A stretch of 16,922 nucleotides of DNA from Pleurotus ostreatus/Saccharomyces cerevisiae fusant (taxonomy: Eukaryota > Opisthokonta), in assembly GCA_024196135.1 (NCBI GenBank), contig JAMQCK010000607.1:2365-19286 (forward strand). Direction: 5' to 3'. The notes under the pieces are model-generated. The model was not told the origin of the DNA, did no database searches, and saw nothing but the letters and a program-made list of their open reading frames with translations. Both the position numbers and the translations under genes were made by a program. Position 1 is the stretch's first letter. Every line of letters starts with the position of its first letter. Positions 8,336 to 16,922 of this stretch are shown piece by piece.

Positions 8336-10097
8336 TCAGTCGGCGTGTTTCGGCTCAACGTCGTCGCCGTGTTCATCTTCGGCGCCATCATTCATATCGT
8401 AGTCCCCGTCGGCGTTTTCCATAGTACCTGCAGTCGCAACTGAGGAGGCGCGCGGCTTCTGTGTGGGCGCGGTGCATGATAAACCTTGGATGGCCTGCAT
8501 TCCCCTGGTATACGGTCAGCGACGCACGAAGCGGAGCCAAAGGGCACTTACTCAAGACGCGGGCGCTTAGCAGGCAACGTGTCTTGCTCTGGTTTTCCCT
8601 CCCGCTGTGCGCGACCATCCGCCGATTGCCTAGTATATGCGTTAGCACATGCGATTTACAACTTTTGGCTCTGCTTACGGCGGACGCATGCGCTTGTTCG
8701 TCAACGACATCATCGACGGTGGTTCTACGTTCTGCATCATCTCCTCGTCAACCGCTTCCTCAGACCGACGCTCGAACGACTCTCGCGCCCGCGATGAGGG
8801 GGAAGCGAATCCAGGCAATGATCCCTCGCGCCTAGCAAGCGTTTTCGGAAAGGCAGAGACACGCTCCGCCGTCTTCAGCGTCGCTGCGCTCTCAAGAGTT
8901 GACACCGTCAGGAACGTGTAGCGCGGTAGTTCGGGAGCGGATATTCCACGAGCAAGCAGGCGGTCGTGGTTGAAGGAACTTGAGGGGGCAATCATGCGAG
9001 GAGGAGCGTGACCTGGGGCCGGTGGACTCGTCGGGAGGGGCAGCGGTCGTCGATGCGCGCTTTCGGTCTCCTCCTCGGACCCGAAGCCTCCGTCGTCGTC
9101 ATCGTTCAGCGCATCCGCATCGACAGCCGATACGCTGGAAGACGCGCGTGGGAGCTTCAGCCGGTGCGCGTCATCGTAAGCCTGCGTCGCCACTTTGAAC
9201 GCCTCGCCTGATACCCCTCGCGCGTGGAGTTGCTCGAGGTACGCGCGACGCCGCTCGTGCACCTCTATCTCCGCAGATTCCCTCGAACCGCTCTGAAAAG
9301 TAGTTAGAACGGGTTTCTCGCTCGGCTTTCCCCCTTCCTTCGGCTTCTCTGGTGGCGGAGGAAGACCTTTTGGAGGCCGTCCCCTCCCCCGCTTCGAGTC
9401 GGCACCGTCAACGTGCCAAACAGAGACTACAAAGGCATAGGTCAGACATGTGGGAAGAAAGTAGAGGACAAAGGGCGCACACAACGAGCATTGCTGCATC
9501 CACCGGTCGTCGGTGGCGGGCGTGGGTGGCCCGTCCGCGGGCGCTGCGGCGACCTCCTCCGAATCATTCCGCACGGAGACGAGCTCCTTCGACTTGCGCT
9601 CTGTGCTTTTCCTGGAGACGGGACGGAACCTATATTCGGGGTATTTGGCCTGATGTGCGATCTTGGCCTCGTCGGCGCGTCGATACCAGAAGCCGCGACC
9701 TTCGGGGGACAGATTCTTCCACTCACTTGCTGAGGGGTGCGTCAGAGCGCGCTCAGTCGGAGAGTAAAAGGACCACGCACATGCGATCTTGCTCAAAGTC
9801 CCATTGCTCCTCTCAATCCCGTCCGGCAGCGTGTGGTTCTTTGTGAAGTCCGCGCGAAAGAGGATGAACGCGTTTGCGGGACGCGGGATGCGGTTCTTCG
9901 TTGTGCTGGTCGTCCTTTGAGGTGTTATGTTCGACGCCGACGTCGTGGCTGGAGGAGCGCTGATCGCGATGTGAGGACGACGCGCGCGCGCTAACAGGCG
10001 GTACTCACCGATAATCCTGAGCTTCTGAGACCTCATTGCTGCCTAGTAGCAAAGTAGGCGGCGGACCCGGTGGAGGATCCAGAGGTGGCTCTCCCAT
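8336..10097 (-). CDS. HMG-box transcription factor with an AT-hook
   Basis: A probable sequence-specific DNA-binding regulator of 503 aa. Exons on the minus strand: 10097-10009, 9959-9781, 9729-9481, 9426-8679, 8629-8552, 8504-8336. The introns are 49, 51, 54, 49 and 47 nt, and all phases agree. The HMG box covers residues about 53-130 (RIPRPANAFILF, EWKNLSPEGRGFWYRRAD, KYPEYRFRP), like the fungal MATA_HMG/Ste11 type. An AT-hook-like KRGRGRPPKG lies at about 184-193, followed by Pro-, Ser- and acid-rich low complexity and an acidic C-terminal tail. I chose ATG 10097 because it leads in frame through a standard 49-nt intron into the box and gives a Pro-rich N-terminus. The later ATG at 10036 needs a less usual acceptor. 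The target genes, and whether it acts in mating or development, cannot be told. It is not placed next to any recognisable mating-type gene here. Confidence 0.82.
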
Positions 10098-10161
10098 CGA
10101 GATGGTGGTGGTTCGAGTCCAAACGCAAAAAAGGCGTGCATCGTGTGAACAATGGAGCTTC

Positions 10162-11211
10162 CTAAAGAAGGATGATTTCGCACGCTCCCCTCGGCAAGAC
10201 AATGGCGCGTGTTGTTTGGCTTTGTTGGCACACACACGCGTTCTGAGCGAAGACGACGACGACTCGGCCGGCGATCCTGAGGGTCAGAAGGGTACGAGAC
10301 TGAGCCAGTATCGCGCGAGGAGACCGACGAGGAGCGGAACAGGAGGTGCTAACCCCTATTGTTACCTGCGGCGAGGAGAGTCGTGTTGTGATCGACGCTG
10401 CGAGAACGATGATGCAGTGGCGCGACGTACGGTACGCGTGAGTTTTCCTGCGAGTTGTTTGGATTGACCTTCAATGAGACGGAAAGGATCCGCCCCGTGG
10501 CGTGAAGTGCGTAGCGGACGCGTCGCTTCGTGCTCCCGCCTTGCGACGAGCGCGCTACGAGCGCGCTGCTGGACGACGGGAGCGACCATCTTCGACGCGG
10601 ATCGCCTGGACATCCAGAAGGCATGGTCCACATCTCACCTGATGATGCCGGCGCTTTATGAAAGGCCTTCTGTCGGAGTATCGTTCAAGTGTTGGGCATC
10701 CAAGTGTTTGCTTCCGGCCGCGGCTCACTGTGTTCCGTCAGTATTGCCCTAAGCGAAGTGAGCACGCAGCTTACCAACCGAGTCCCGCCAACGCTGAGGG
10801 ACCTTCGTTGTCGGGATCGGCCCGGTGTGTTGAGCATCGGTCACGATTATCGCTGAGCAAGACGCGAGCCTATCATAGACTACGGCCGAGGAGCTTGACT
10901 TCTGCTCACGCGGATGAGACCTGGCACAGGAGAGGCAGAGTAAATGAATGAAGGGGTTTGCAAAGAACAGAAAAAAGCGTACAGAGAAGCATAGAGTGGG
11001 CACTAGCATACGCGCGATTAGCGTCGGCGCTAGGCGTGCGAGTCGCGACGACAGCGGATAGCTGGGCTGTCTGAACGACGGCGAAGACTTGCTTTGTGTT
11101 CAGAGCGCGCGTTGCGCGCAGGCACAGATCGTAGCTGTATGCGAGCGCAGTATAGTCAGGATTCGTACAAGCAGACGGCGGAAGGAAAGGACGTACCTGA
11201 CTATGTTGCAT
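10162..11211 (-). CDS. candidate five-exon gene, unknown product
   Basis: I do not recognise this protein. A minus-strand frame can be chained as 11211-11012, 10920-10775, 10727-10639, 10589-10366, 10276-10162, giving 257 aa ending in TAG. Introns are 91, 47, 49 and 89 nt with GT-AG ends. The first is strongly pyrimidine-rich before its acceptor, and the second has a good CTGAC branch site. All phases agree without an internal stop. The product is Arg/Ser-rich with no domain, membrane segment or motif that I can name. It would end 64 bp upstream of the HMG gene's ATG on the same strand. In GC-rich DNA such a chain can arise by chance, and this could instead be leader sequence of the HMG gene. 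Confidence 0.22.
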
Positions 11212-11657
11212 GCCGTACGTTGCGACGAGGAAGGACTACACGAGGTGGTTCCTTCTCAGCCATCTAAGTAAAGGATCGCCGTCGTTCGAGCGCTCAAGGC
11301 GCGGGAACGTCTCGACTAGTGCGAAAAAGCGCCTTGTCGACAGCCTTACCGGACAGCCTGAGCAAGGAAATTACGCAGGCTTTGAGACCGTTTGTTGATA
11401 GATACTACTAATATTGATCTATTCGACTGTCAGCTGTGTCAAACTTATCTAGGTCAACTGCTTACCTCGTAGGATCGTACAGGGCACTGGACATGGCGAA
11501 CGTTGATATACAATACTTGCAGCGCGCAGCGAGATCGATATGGCTTCTGACAGACAAATGATATATTCTGCGTACATTTTGGACATTTCAAGAAGGCGAA
11601 GATGCCCCAACGAGTCGATTATTCGGGCGACAATCCAAACGGCTGACGGTAAAAGCG
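11212..11657. other. intergenic DNA upstream of ARB1
   Basis: No supportable gene. A TACTAAT branch-like sequence followed by a CTGTCAG acceptor-like site lies at about 11405-11433 on the plus strand, so an intron in the ARB1 5' leader is possible. No paired donor could be settled. Confidence 0.4.
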
Positions 11658-11769
11658 AAGGACGTGATTGGCGGACAAGTCGACATTTCGACGACGCCAC
11701 ATAACGCCACATAGCGAGAAGGCACGAAATTTGGGATCATCATCGATCGTATCGTCCTCGACACTCACA
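11658..11769 (+). promoter_or_regulatory. ARB1 proximal promoter and 5' leader
   Basis: A reverse CCAAT box (ATTGG, 11667-11671) lies about 100 bp before the ARB1 start. The start context, CTCACAATGG, has the A at -3 favoured by fungal ribosomes. No TATA box is evident, as is common for housekeeping genes. The transcription start is not determinable. Confidence 0.35.
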
Positions 11770-14735
11770 ATGGCTCCCTCGGCGTCGAAGCAGAAGCGTC
11801 TCGCAGAAAAGGCTGCCAAGCAGGCCGCCAAGGGAAAGGGGGATGGCTCCACGACCGCCGTCTCCTCGACGGGTACTCCGGCGTCGAGCACAGCAGTCTC
11901 CACCGCCAACAACTCCACCGACGACCTCTCCGCGATGGCGAAGCTCCGCGTCGCCACCGAGCGGTCCGCGGCTGGTGTGCTCGTCTCCGACCCGAAGGGC
12001 CGCGACATCAAGATCGACCAGTTCACGCTCTCCTTCCACGGCCGCCTCCTCATCGAGGGCGCCGAGATCTCCCTCAACTACGGCCAGCGTTACGGTCTCC
12101 TCGGCGAGAACGGCTCCGGAAAGTCCACCTTCCTGCAGTCCATCGCCGAGCGCGACATTGAGATCCCCGACCACATCGATATCTACCTCGTCTCCGGCGA
12201 GGCGGAGCCCTCCGACGTCAACGCTGTCGACTTCATCGTCGCCAGTGCCAAGGCAAAGGTCGCTCGCCTCGAGCAGCGCATCGAGGAGGTCTCTATGGCT
12301 GTCGGTGACGACCCCAGCGCCGAGATTGAGCTCGACCACTTGTACGAGGAGCTCGAGGAGATGGATCCTAGCACGTTCGAGGTGCGTGCTCAGCGTACCT
12401 CCTTCGCGTGTCATGTACTGACCTCCACTCTTAGGCGAAGGCCGGTGCGATCCTCCACGGTCTCGGCTTCACGCAGCAGATGATGGCGAAGCCGACGAAG
12501 GACATGTCTGGTGGTTGGAGGATGCGTGTCGCGCTCGCGCGTGCTCTGTTCATCAAGCCCCATCTCCTCCTTCTTGACGAGCCGACCAACCATCTCGATC
12601 TCGGTGCCGTCGTCTGGCTCGAAGCATACCTCTCCACCTACAACCACATCCTCGTCATCACCTCCCACTCTCAGGTAAGCGATCGTTCGCTTCCGATCCT
12701 CCGAACCAGTCCTCGCCCCCTTCGCGGCCATGTTCCTCGTGCGATCGTGGCTCTCGGTCATTTCACGCGCTCCCTCATCGCCCCCCTCAACGTATCATAC
12801 GCTTGCTAACGCGCTCCCGAAGGACTTCATGGACTCTGTTTGCACGAACATCATGGACCTCACCATGAAGAAGAAGCTCGTGTACTACACCGGTAACTAC
12901 AGGTGCGTCGTCATTCAATCCTTTCATTCTCAATGCGCTGACTCAAGCGTAACAGCACCTACGTCAAGACGAAGGCCGAGAACGAGGTCAACCAGATGAA
13001 GGCGTACAACAAGCAACAGGAGGAAATCGCGCACATCAAGAAGTACGTGGCTCCACCCGTCATTCCTCCTCCCGCCGTCCTTCCATTTCTGTTCCGCGTC
13101 CTCCGCTTTCTGGTCCGCGTCCTCCGCCGCTCCGTCCATCATCTCATTCCCCGCGTCCGTCGACGTTGCTTACTAATCGCTCGCAGGTTCATCGCCTCCG
13201 CCGGTACTTACGCCAACCTTGTCAAGCAGGCCAAGTCAAAGCAGAAGATCATCGACAAGATGGAGGCAGCGGGCTTGGTGGAAAAGGTCGAGCAGCCGCG
13301 GCCGTTGAGGTGCGTCACGCTTCCTCGTGCCCGCCGGATCGCGCTCACTTGCTAAACAGGTTCAACTTCGAGGACATCCGCAAGCTGCCGCCGCCGGTCA
13401 TCGCGTTCTCAGACGTCGCGTTCTCGTACTCGGGCAAGAAGGAGGACTACTTGTACCAGGGGTTGAGCTTTGGTATTGAGTGAGTATGTTGTCGCCGCTG
13501 GCTGGACTCCTTGCTGATGCGCCCGTCTTAGCATGGACTCTCGCGTCGCCATTCTCGGTGCGAACGGTACCGGCAAGAGTACGCTCTTGCACCTTATTAC
13601 GGGTGCGCTGCAGCCGACGGAGGGCTCGATCAGCAAGCACGCGGCGTTGAAGTTGGCGAAGTACTCGCAGCACAGGTGAGTGAACACCGTTTGGGATTGT
13701 GGGGCGCGCATCGTTGCACGTCATGCCATGTCTCGAGGGTACCGCTCGGCGGGCGGTGCTGGATGTCGAGCGCCTGCACCTCACCCGTCGCGCGTCGACG
13801 TCGCGCTTATGCTGAACCTCGGCCGCGGCTGCGCTGTACCTTCGCCGTATACCCTTGCTGACTACGTTGCCCCATAGTGCGGACCAATTGCCATACGATC
13901 AGAGCCCGATCGAGTACTTCCAGAGCCTCTTCCACGAGAAGTACCCGGAAAAGGATGTCATGGTAAGTCGCTTTCGTCCACTGCTTCTCGGAGGATCGCA
14001 AACAGACGGTGACGTACCTCGTCAACCTCCACCGAGGAGCTCGTCGTTCGCGTGTCCTTGATGCTATGCAATCGTTTCTTTTGAGACGGCTCGCTGACCT
14101 CTGCGACAGGCATGGCGGCAACAACTCGGCCGGTTCGGTCTCTCGGGCTCCCATCAGACGGCACCTATTCGTCAACTGTCCGACGGCTTGAGGAATCGCG
14201 TCGTCTTCGCGCAGCTGTCCATGGAGCACCCGCATATCTTGTTGCTCGGTGAGTATCGTTTGGTACCGACTTCGCTTGTTCGCGACGCGTGTCGTGGACC
14301 CCGGCGCGCCTTGCTCGGCCGCTTGGCTCGTGACAAATGCTGACATACTTCGTAGATGAGCCGACTAACCATTTGGACATGGAGTCTATCGATGCGCTCG
14401 CGCGGGCAATCAAGGACTATGAGGGTGGCGTTGTCATCGTGTCCCACGACTTCCGTGAGTTGCCCGTGTCCTTACCCCGTCGTCGCTTGCTCATGTTTTT
14501 CAGGTCTCATCTCGCAGGTCGCCGAAGAGTTGTGGGAGGTCAAGGACCGGAAAATCCGCAACTTGACGAAGGAGGACATCTCCATCGTCGACTACAAGAA
14601 GTTGTTGATGAAGGACAGTGAGTACCGTTGACCTCTCCGTACTGCCTCTCGCTGACGCGTCATTCTCCAGGTCAAGCCGCCCTCGAGAAGGCGAAGCTGT
14701 TCTCGAAGACAGCACCGAAGGGTACCGCTGCGTGA
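11770..14735 (+). CDS. ARB1: ABCF-family ATPase ARB1 (ABCF2), ribosome biogenesis
   Basis: A soluble ABC protein without membrane segments. Yeast ARB1 is an essential shuttling ATPase for 40S and 60S maturation. Exons: 11770-12381, 12435-12674, 12823-12902, 12956-13042, 13187-13309, 13360-13479, 13532-13675, 13878-13962, 14110-14248, 14356-14454, 14504-14617, 14671-14735. All phases agree, giving 635 aa (yeast about 610). A Lys/Ala-rich N-terminus resembles the family's. NBD1: Walker A GENGSGKS (112-119), signature MSGGW (228-232), [12 protein letters not shown] with D252/E253, and H-loop SHSQ. The ABCF linker contains [17 protein letters not shown] and [20 protein letters not shown], close to yeast. 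NBD2: Walker A GANGTGKS (430-437), LSDG signature, [11 protein letters not shown] (D544/E545), H-loop SHDFR. All catalytic motifs are present. Five introns are longer (107-202 nt) than the usual 50. It is the window's best-supported gene. Confidence 0.97.
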
Positions 14736-15182
14736 GCGACGTCTTCGGCGTATGTTTGAGCGGTCGATGGAGCGCAGGGGCGGCACCAAAACGCGCGCGG
14801 CAACGAAGGCGCATCGGCGCCGTCCGCCTAGATGCGCACGAGACACAAGATGTACTTTGCACGCGCTATCTGTAGTTCATGTTGTACCAAGACGCGACTG
14901 TATCGAGTAGCCTCACAAGCTAGATATCATGTATCGATTCCCTTCATTCATCTGTAGTCGTATCCATTCACCTTACAGTCTTTTATTTCATTGAATGCTT
15001 TCGACTCCCGTGCTTGTGGCTGTAGTTCCGAGATATGCGAAGCAGGCCGTGTTGGTCTCAGACGGATCGGACAGGCGGCGCTCTTGTAGCCTGCAGGCGC
15101 GGATTGAGGAGTCGTCCGTATCACATTCCGCACTCAGATCATAGTGAAGTGATTCTACGAGGTGTAGATTGTACAAAGATCG
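14736..15182. other. tail-to-tail intergenic region
   Basis: This 447-bp stretch separates the convergent ARB1 and F-box/LRR stops. It should hold both 3' untranslated ends. No canonical AATAAA was seen, and no gene or strong repeat. Confidence 0.5.
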
Positions 15183-15980
15183 CTATAACCAAAAGAACCC
15201 TCCTGCTTTCTCCTTGATCCAGCGTATTGTGCGGTATCCTTTCAAACCCCCTGGTAACAGCTTCAGCTTCGCCCTCGATGCGCACATGTCATCAATGAGC
15301 TCATGTAGCTCCTCATGCTCCCTATTCACGCGAAAGAGGGTGATGCCCCTTAGCGAGGGTAGCAATAAAGGCCGGTCCGCACGATGTACCATGCACTCGA
15401 GGAACTCCCTAGTCGATAGAAGATCATCGAAATGCAGAGTCATGAGATTGTCCATGAGTTGAAGGCAGGGGATCCATGCGTGTACATCTCGTTCCTGCAC
15501 ACTATAGATTCTTAGGTCACGTAGATAGCGTGAAGCCCGACTCCGCGTAAGGAAGCCCATGAGAGATTGGGTACCATACGCCGGTACGTTGCCAAGGATC
15601 AGCTCTCGAATGCGCGGGGCAGTGATATGATTGAGAAGCGCGCACGCAGGATCCACAAGAGAAAGTGAGGTAAGGTTGCTTAAAAGGAATGAGTCGGACG
15701 CGCTTGTCGGGTATGAGCCTTCGGGGCCTTCCAGGGGGTAGCGAACTTTGAGCGACAGCGATTGCAGCGTATCCGCGCAGGATTTCAACAAAGGTAGAGC
15801 ATGAGTGACGGGGAAGGGTGCCATGGTGGTGAGCTCTAGGGACGTGAGTGACCGCGTCAAGGGCATGTGTAGCTGACGCTCGTTCTGCAGCGCATCAAGC
15901 GTCAGCGCGACGTGATGAAGACGTGGTGCAACCAAAAAGTCAAGCGCGCTAAGCTCCGCGGAGACATCAGGAAAACGGCG
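15183..15980 (-). pseudogene. F-box/LRR-type protein fragment lacking the F-box
   Basis: The minus-strand frame runs from a possible acceptor (CCCAG just before 15980) to a TAA at 15183, about 265 codons. It shows repeated leucine-rich segments (SLTSLELTTM, LQSLSLKVRY, LTSLSLVDPA, IRELILGN, LRDLRIYSV, LMTLHFDDL, LRGITLFRV), as in the C-terminal two thirds of agaricomycete F-box proteins. An in-frame TAG lies at 15989-15987, and no F-box is found upstream to 16475 in any minus frame. The only ATGs are internal (one precedes PLTRSLTSLEL). It is therefore either a relic that lost its N-terminus or a gene whose first exon I could not find. It is convergent with ARB1. The substrate is unknown. Confidence 0.6.
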
Positions 15981-16475
15981 CTGGGCCTAAGTAGCCTTAT
16001 ACGAATTACGGACATGCGTCGCCGTGACGAGGCCCGGCCACCGGTTACAATGGATTATAACCAGGCTGTCAATGTGCTATCGCCATGGTCCACGGGCGCA
16101 GGTACCGGTCAGGGTGGTATAGTAATATAGTTAGATTGTAGATCATGTGTCGCTCGGATGCACCACGACCAAGGTCAGACAGTACGGTGAGCTGGCGAGA
16201 ACACACTGATCTGTAAGCTGTCGTACGCAATCGCCCCGAGAGGGTGATGTATAGTCGTTAAGACGCTAAAACCACCAATTATTCAGTGGACAAGCCGGAC
16301 GGTGTTCGGATCACGGTGGTCCTTCGCAGTTGACAGAAGCTCGGCTGCAATCTACACTCACACGATCTATTGGTGGTGCTTGTATAATGCTTTCGAGAGC
16401 AGTGAATGGCCGTATAGGTGCTAAACGTGTCGTTGTACTGCTGCACGACGGCATCGCTGTATTATTCTACGTAGT
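15981..16475. other. intergenic, no gene seen
   Basis: Mixed composition with stops in all frames and no recognisable RNA gene. It lies upstream of the F-box/LRR fragment and downstream of the acidic-tail gene, both on the minus strand. Confidence 0.5.
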
Positions 16476-16922
16476 CTACCCGAGCATCCGATCATCTTCC
16501 TCATCCTCCGATTCGAGCTCCTCATTATCTTCATCGTCGTCGTCTCCAGCATCATTTGTGGTAGACGGACCTTCTCCCTCTTCTCCCTGGTAGGCGGCGA
16601 GTGTTGTCTCGGCAAGTATGTGCCCGAGGGTAGTCAAATCGATAGCCGCGCTATCCACCTCGTCGTCGTCGTTATCCCCACCGTCCTCAAGATCTCCTTC
16701 TGAGTTTGTCGCAGAGCTGAAGGGATGTACATTGTTTACGTGGCCGATGCCGCCGCCAAGATGGCGCATGAACATGTCACGGTCGACGAAGCTGGCGCGT
16801 GTCAGTAGGCATATTTGTGACTTGCAATTTCCTGAACTCACATGTTGACGTAGTAGTTGATCCAGTCATCTTGTACGCCATCGGGGCGCGCGGTGGACGG
16901 ACCGCTACGTAGATTCACGGTT
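16476..16922 (-). CDS. C-terminal part of an unknown acidic-tailed protein, cut by window edge
   Basis: The 5' end lies beyond the window. The exon 16922-16842 joins across a 50-nt intron (16841-16792; GTGAGT donor, GCCAG acceptor) to 16791-16476, with the phase matching, giving about 131 residues. The readable part begins in a Gly/Pro/Arg segment, then DDWINYYVNIFVDRDMFMR followed by a GGGIGH motif, and ends in a long Asp/Glu-rich tail. From memory, a DMFMR...GGGxGH stretch followed by an acidic tail recurs in dispersed hypothetical proteins of agaricomycetes, some probably repeat-associated. I cannot assign a function. Acidic tails often mediate binding to basic proteins. Confidence 0.65.

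Noticed and set aside
9427..9480. Hydrophobic, membrane-like stretch in the unspliced HMG reading frame
   Set aside because: It is translation of a 54-nt intron with a CTGAC branch site and TTTGTAG acceptor; it is not a transmembrane helix.
10101..10125. GGTTCGAGTCC resembling a tRNA T-arm
   Set aside because: The flanking bases do not form a T-stem, and no acceptor stem, D-arm or anticodon arm fits around it.
12675..14109. Box C/D snoRNA candidates in the long ARB1 introns
   Set aside because: No intron has a proper RTGATGA C box paired with a CTGA D box near its ends. Only partial matches such as TTGATGC in the intron at 13963 were seen.

Overview
The window looks like a piece of a filamentous basidiomycete genome, most likely an agaricomycete and possibly a polypore. 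The genes that can be read carry many very short GT-AG introns (mostly 47-58 nt). Intergenic DNA is GC-rich. The gene content (F-box/LRR proteins, an HMG-box regulator, a Plavaka/CACTA-like transposase) fits that group. All calls come from reading the sequence and from memory of the families. No search was run.

Layout. 1-2236 is GC-rich DNA without a confident gene; it holds several palindromes, two G-quadruplex-type tracts and one weak minus-strand ORF. 2237-2365 (minus) may be a stray C-terminal piece of an F-box protein. From about 2366 to 7101 the DNA looks like an inserted block. It has an AT-richer left arm with hairpins, a 19-bp tandem array (2741-2868), a 112-bp minisatellite (3221-3900), a junction hairpin, and a transposase gene (4018-6760, +). 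The transposase lacks its N-terminus but otherwise reads cleanly through 11 exons (741 codons). Right of the block lie an F-box gene (6997-8118, -) that loses family resemblance at about 7102, and a six-exon HMG-box/AT-hook protein gene (8336-10097, -).

Between 10162 and 11211 a five-exon minus-strand reading frame can be chained, but it has no recognisable domain. The best-supported gene is the ABCF ATPase ARB1 (11770-14735, +; 12 exons, 635 aa), a ribosome-biogenesis factor. Tail-to-tail with it is an LRR-type F-box relative without an F-box (15183-15980, -). The right edge cuts a minus-strand gene whose product ends in an acidic tail (16476 to edge).

The housekeeping gene ARB1 and the HMG gene look intact. 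The F-box genes and the transposon block look like accessory, rearranged DNA. The most interesting signal is that the two different tandem arrays next to the transposase are built from the same CACTAAT/ATTAGTG core. This fits subterminal or binding-site repeats of a CACTA-like element. The block may also have split an F-box gene, with one half now on each side.
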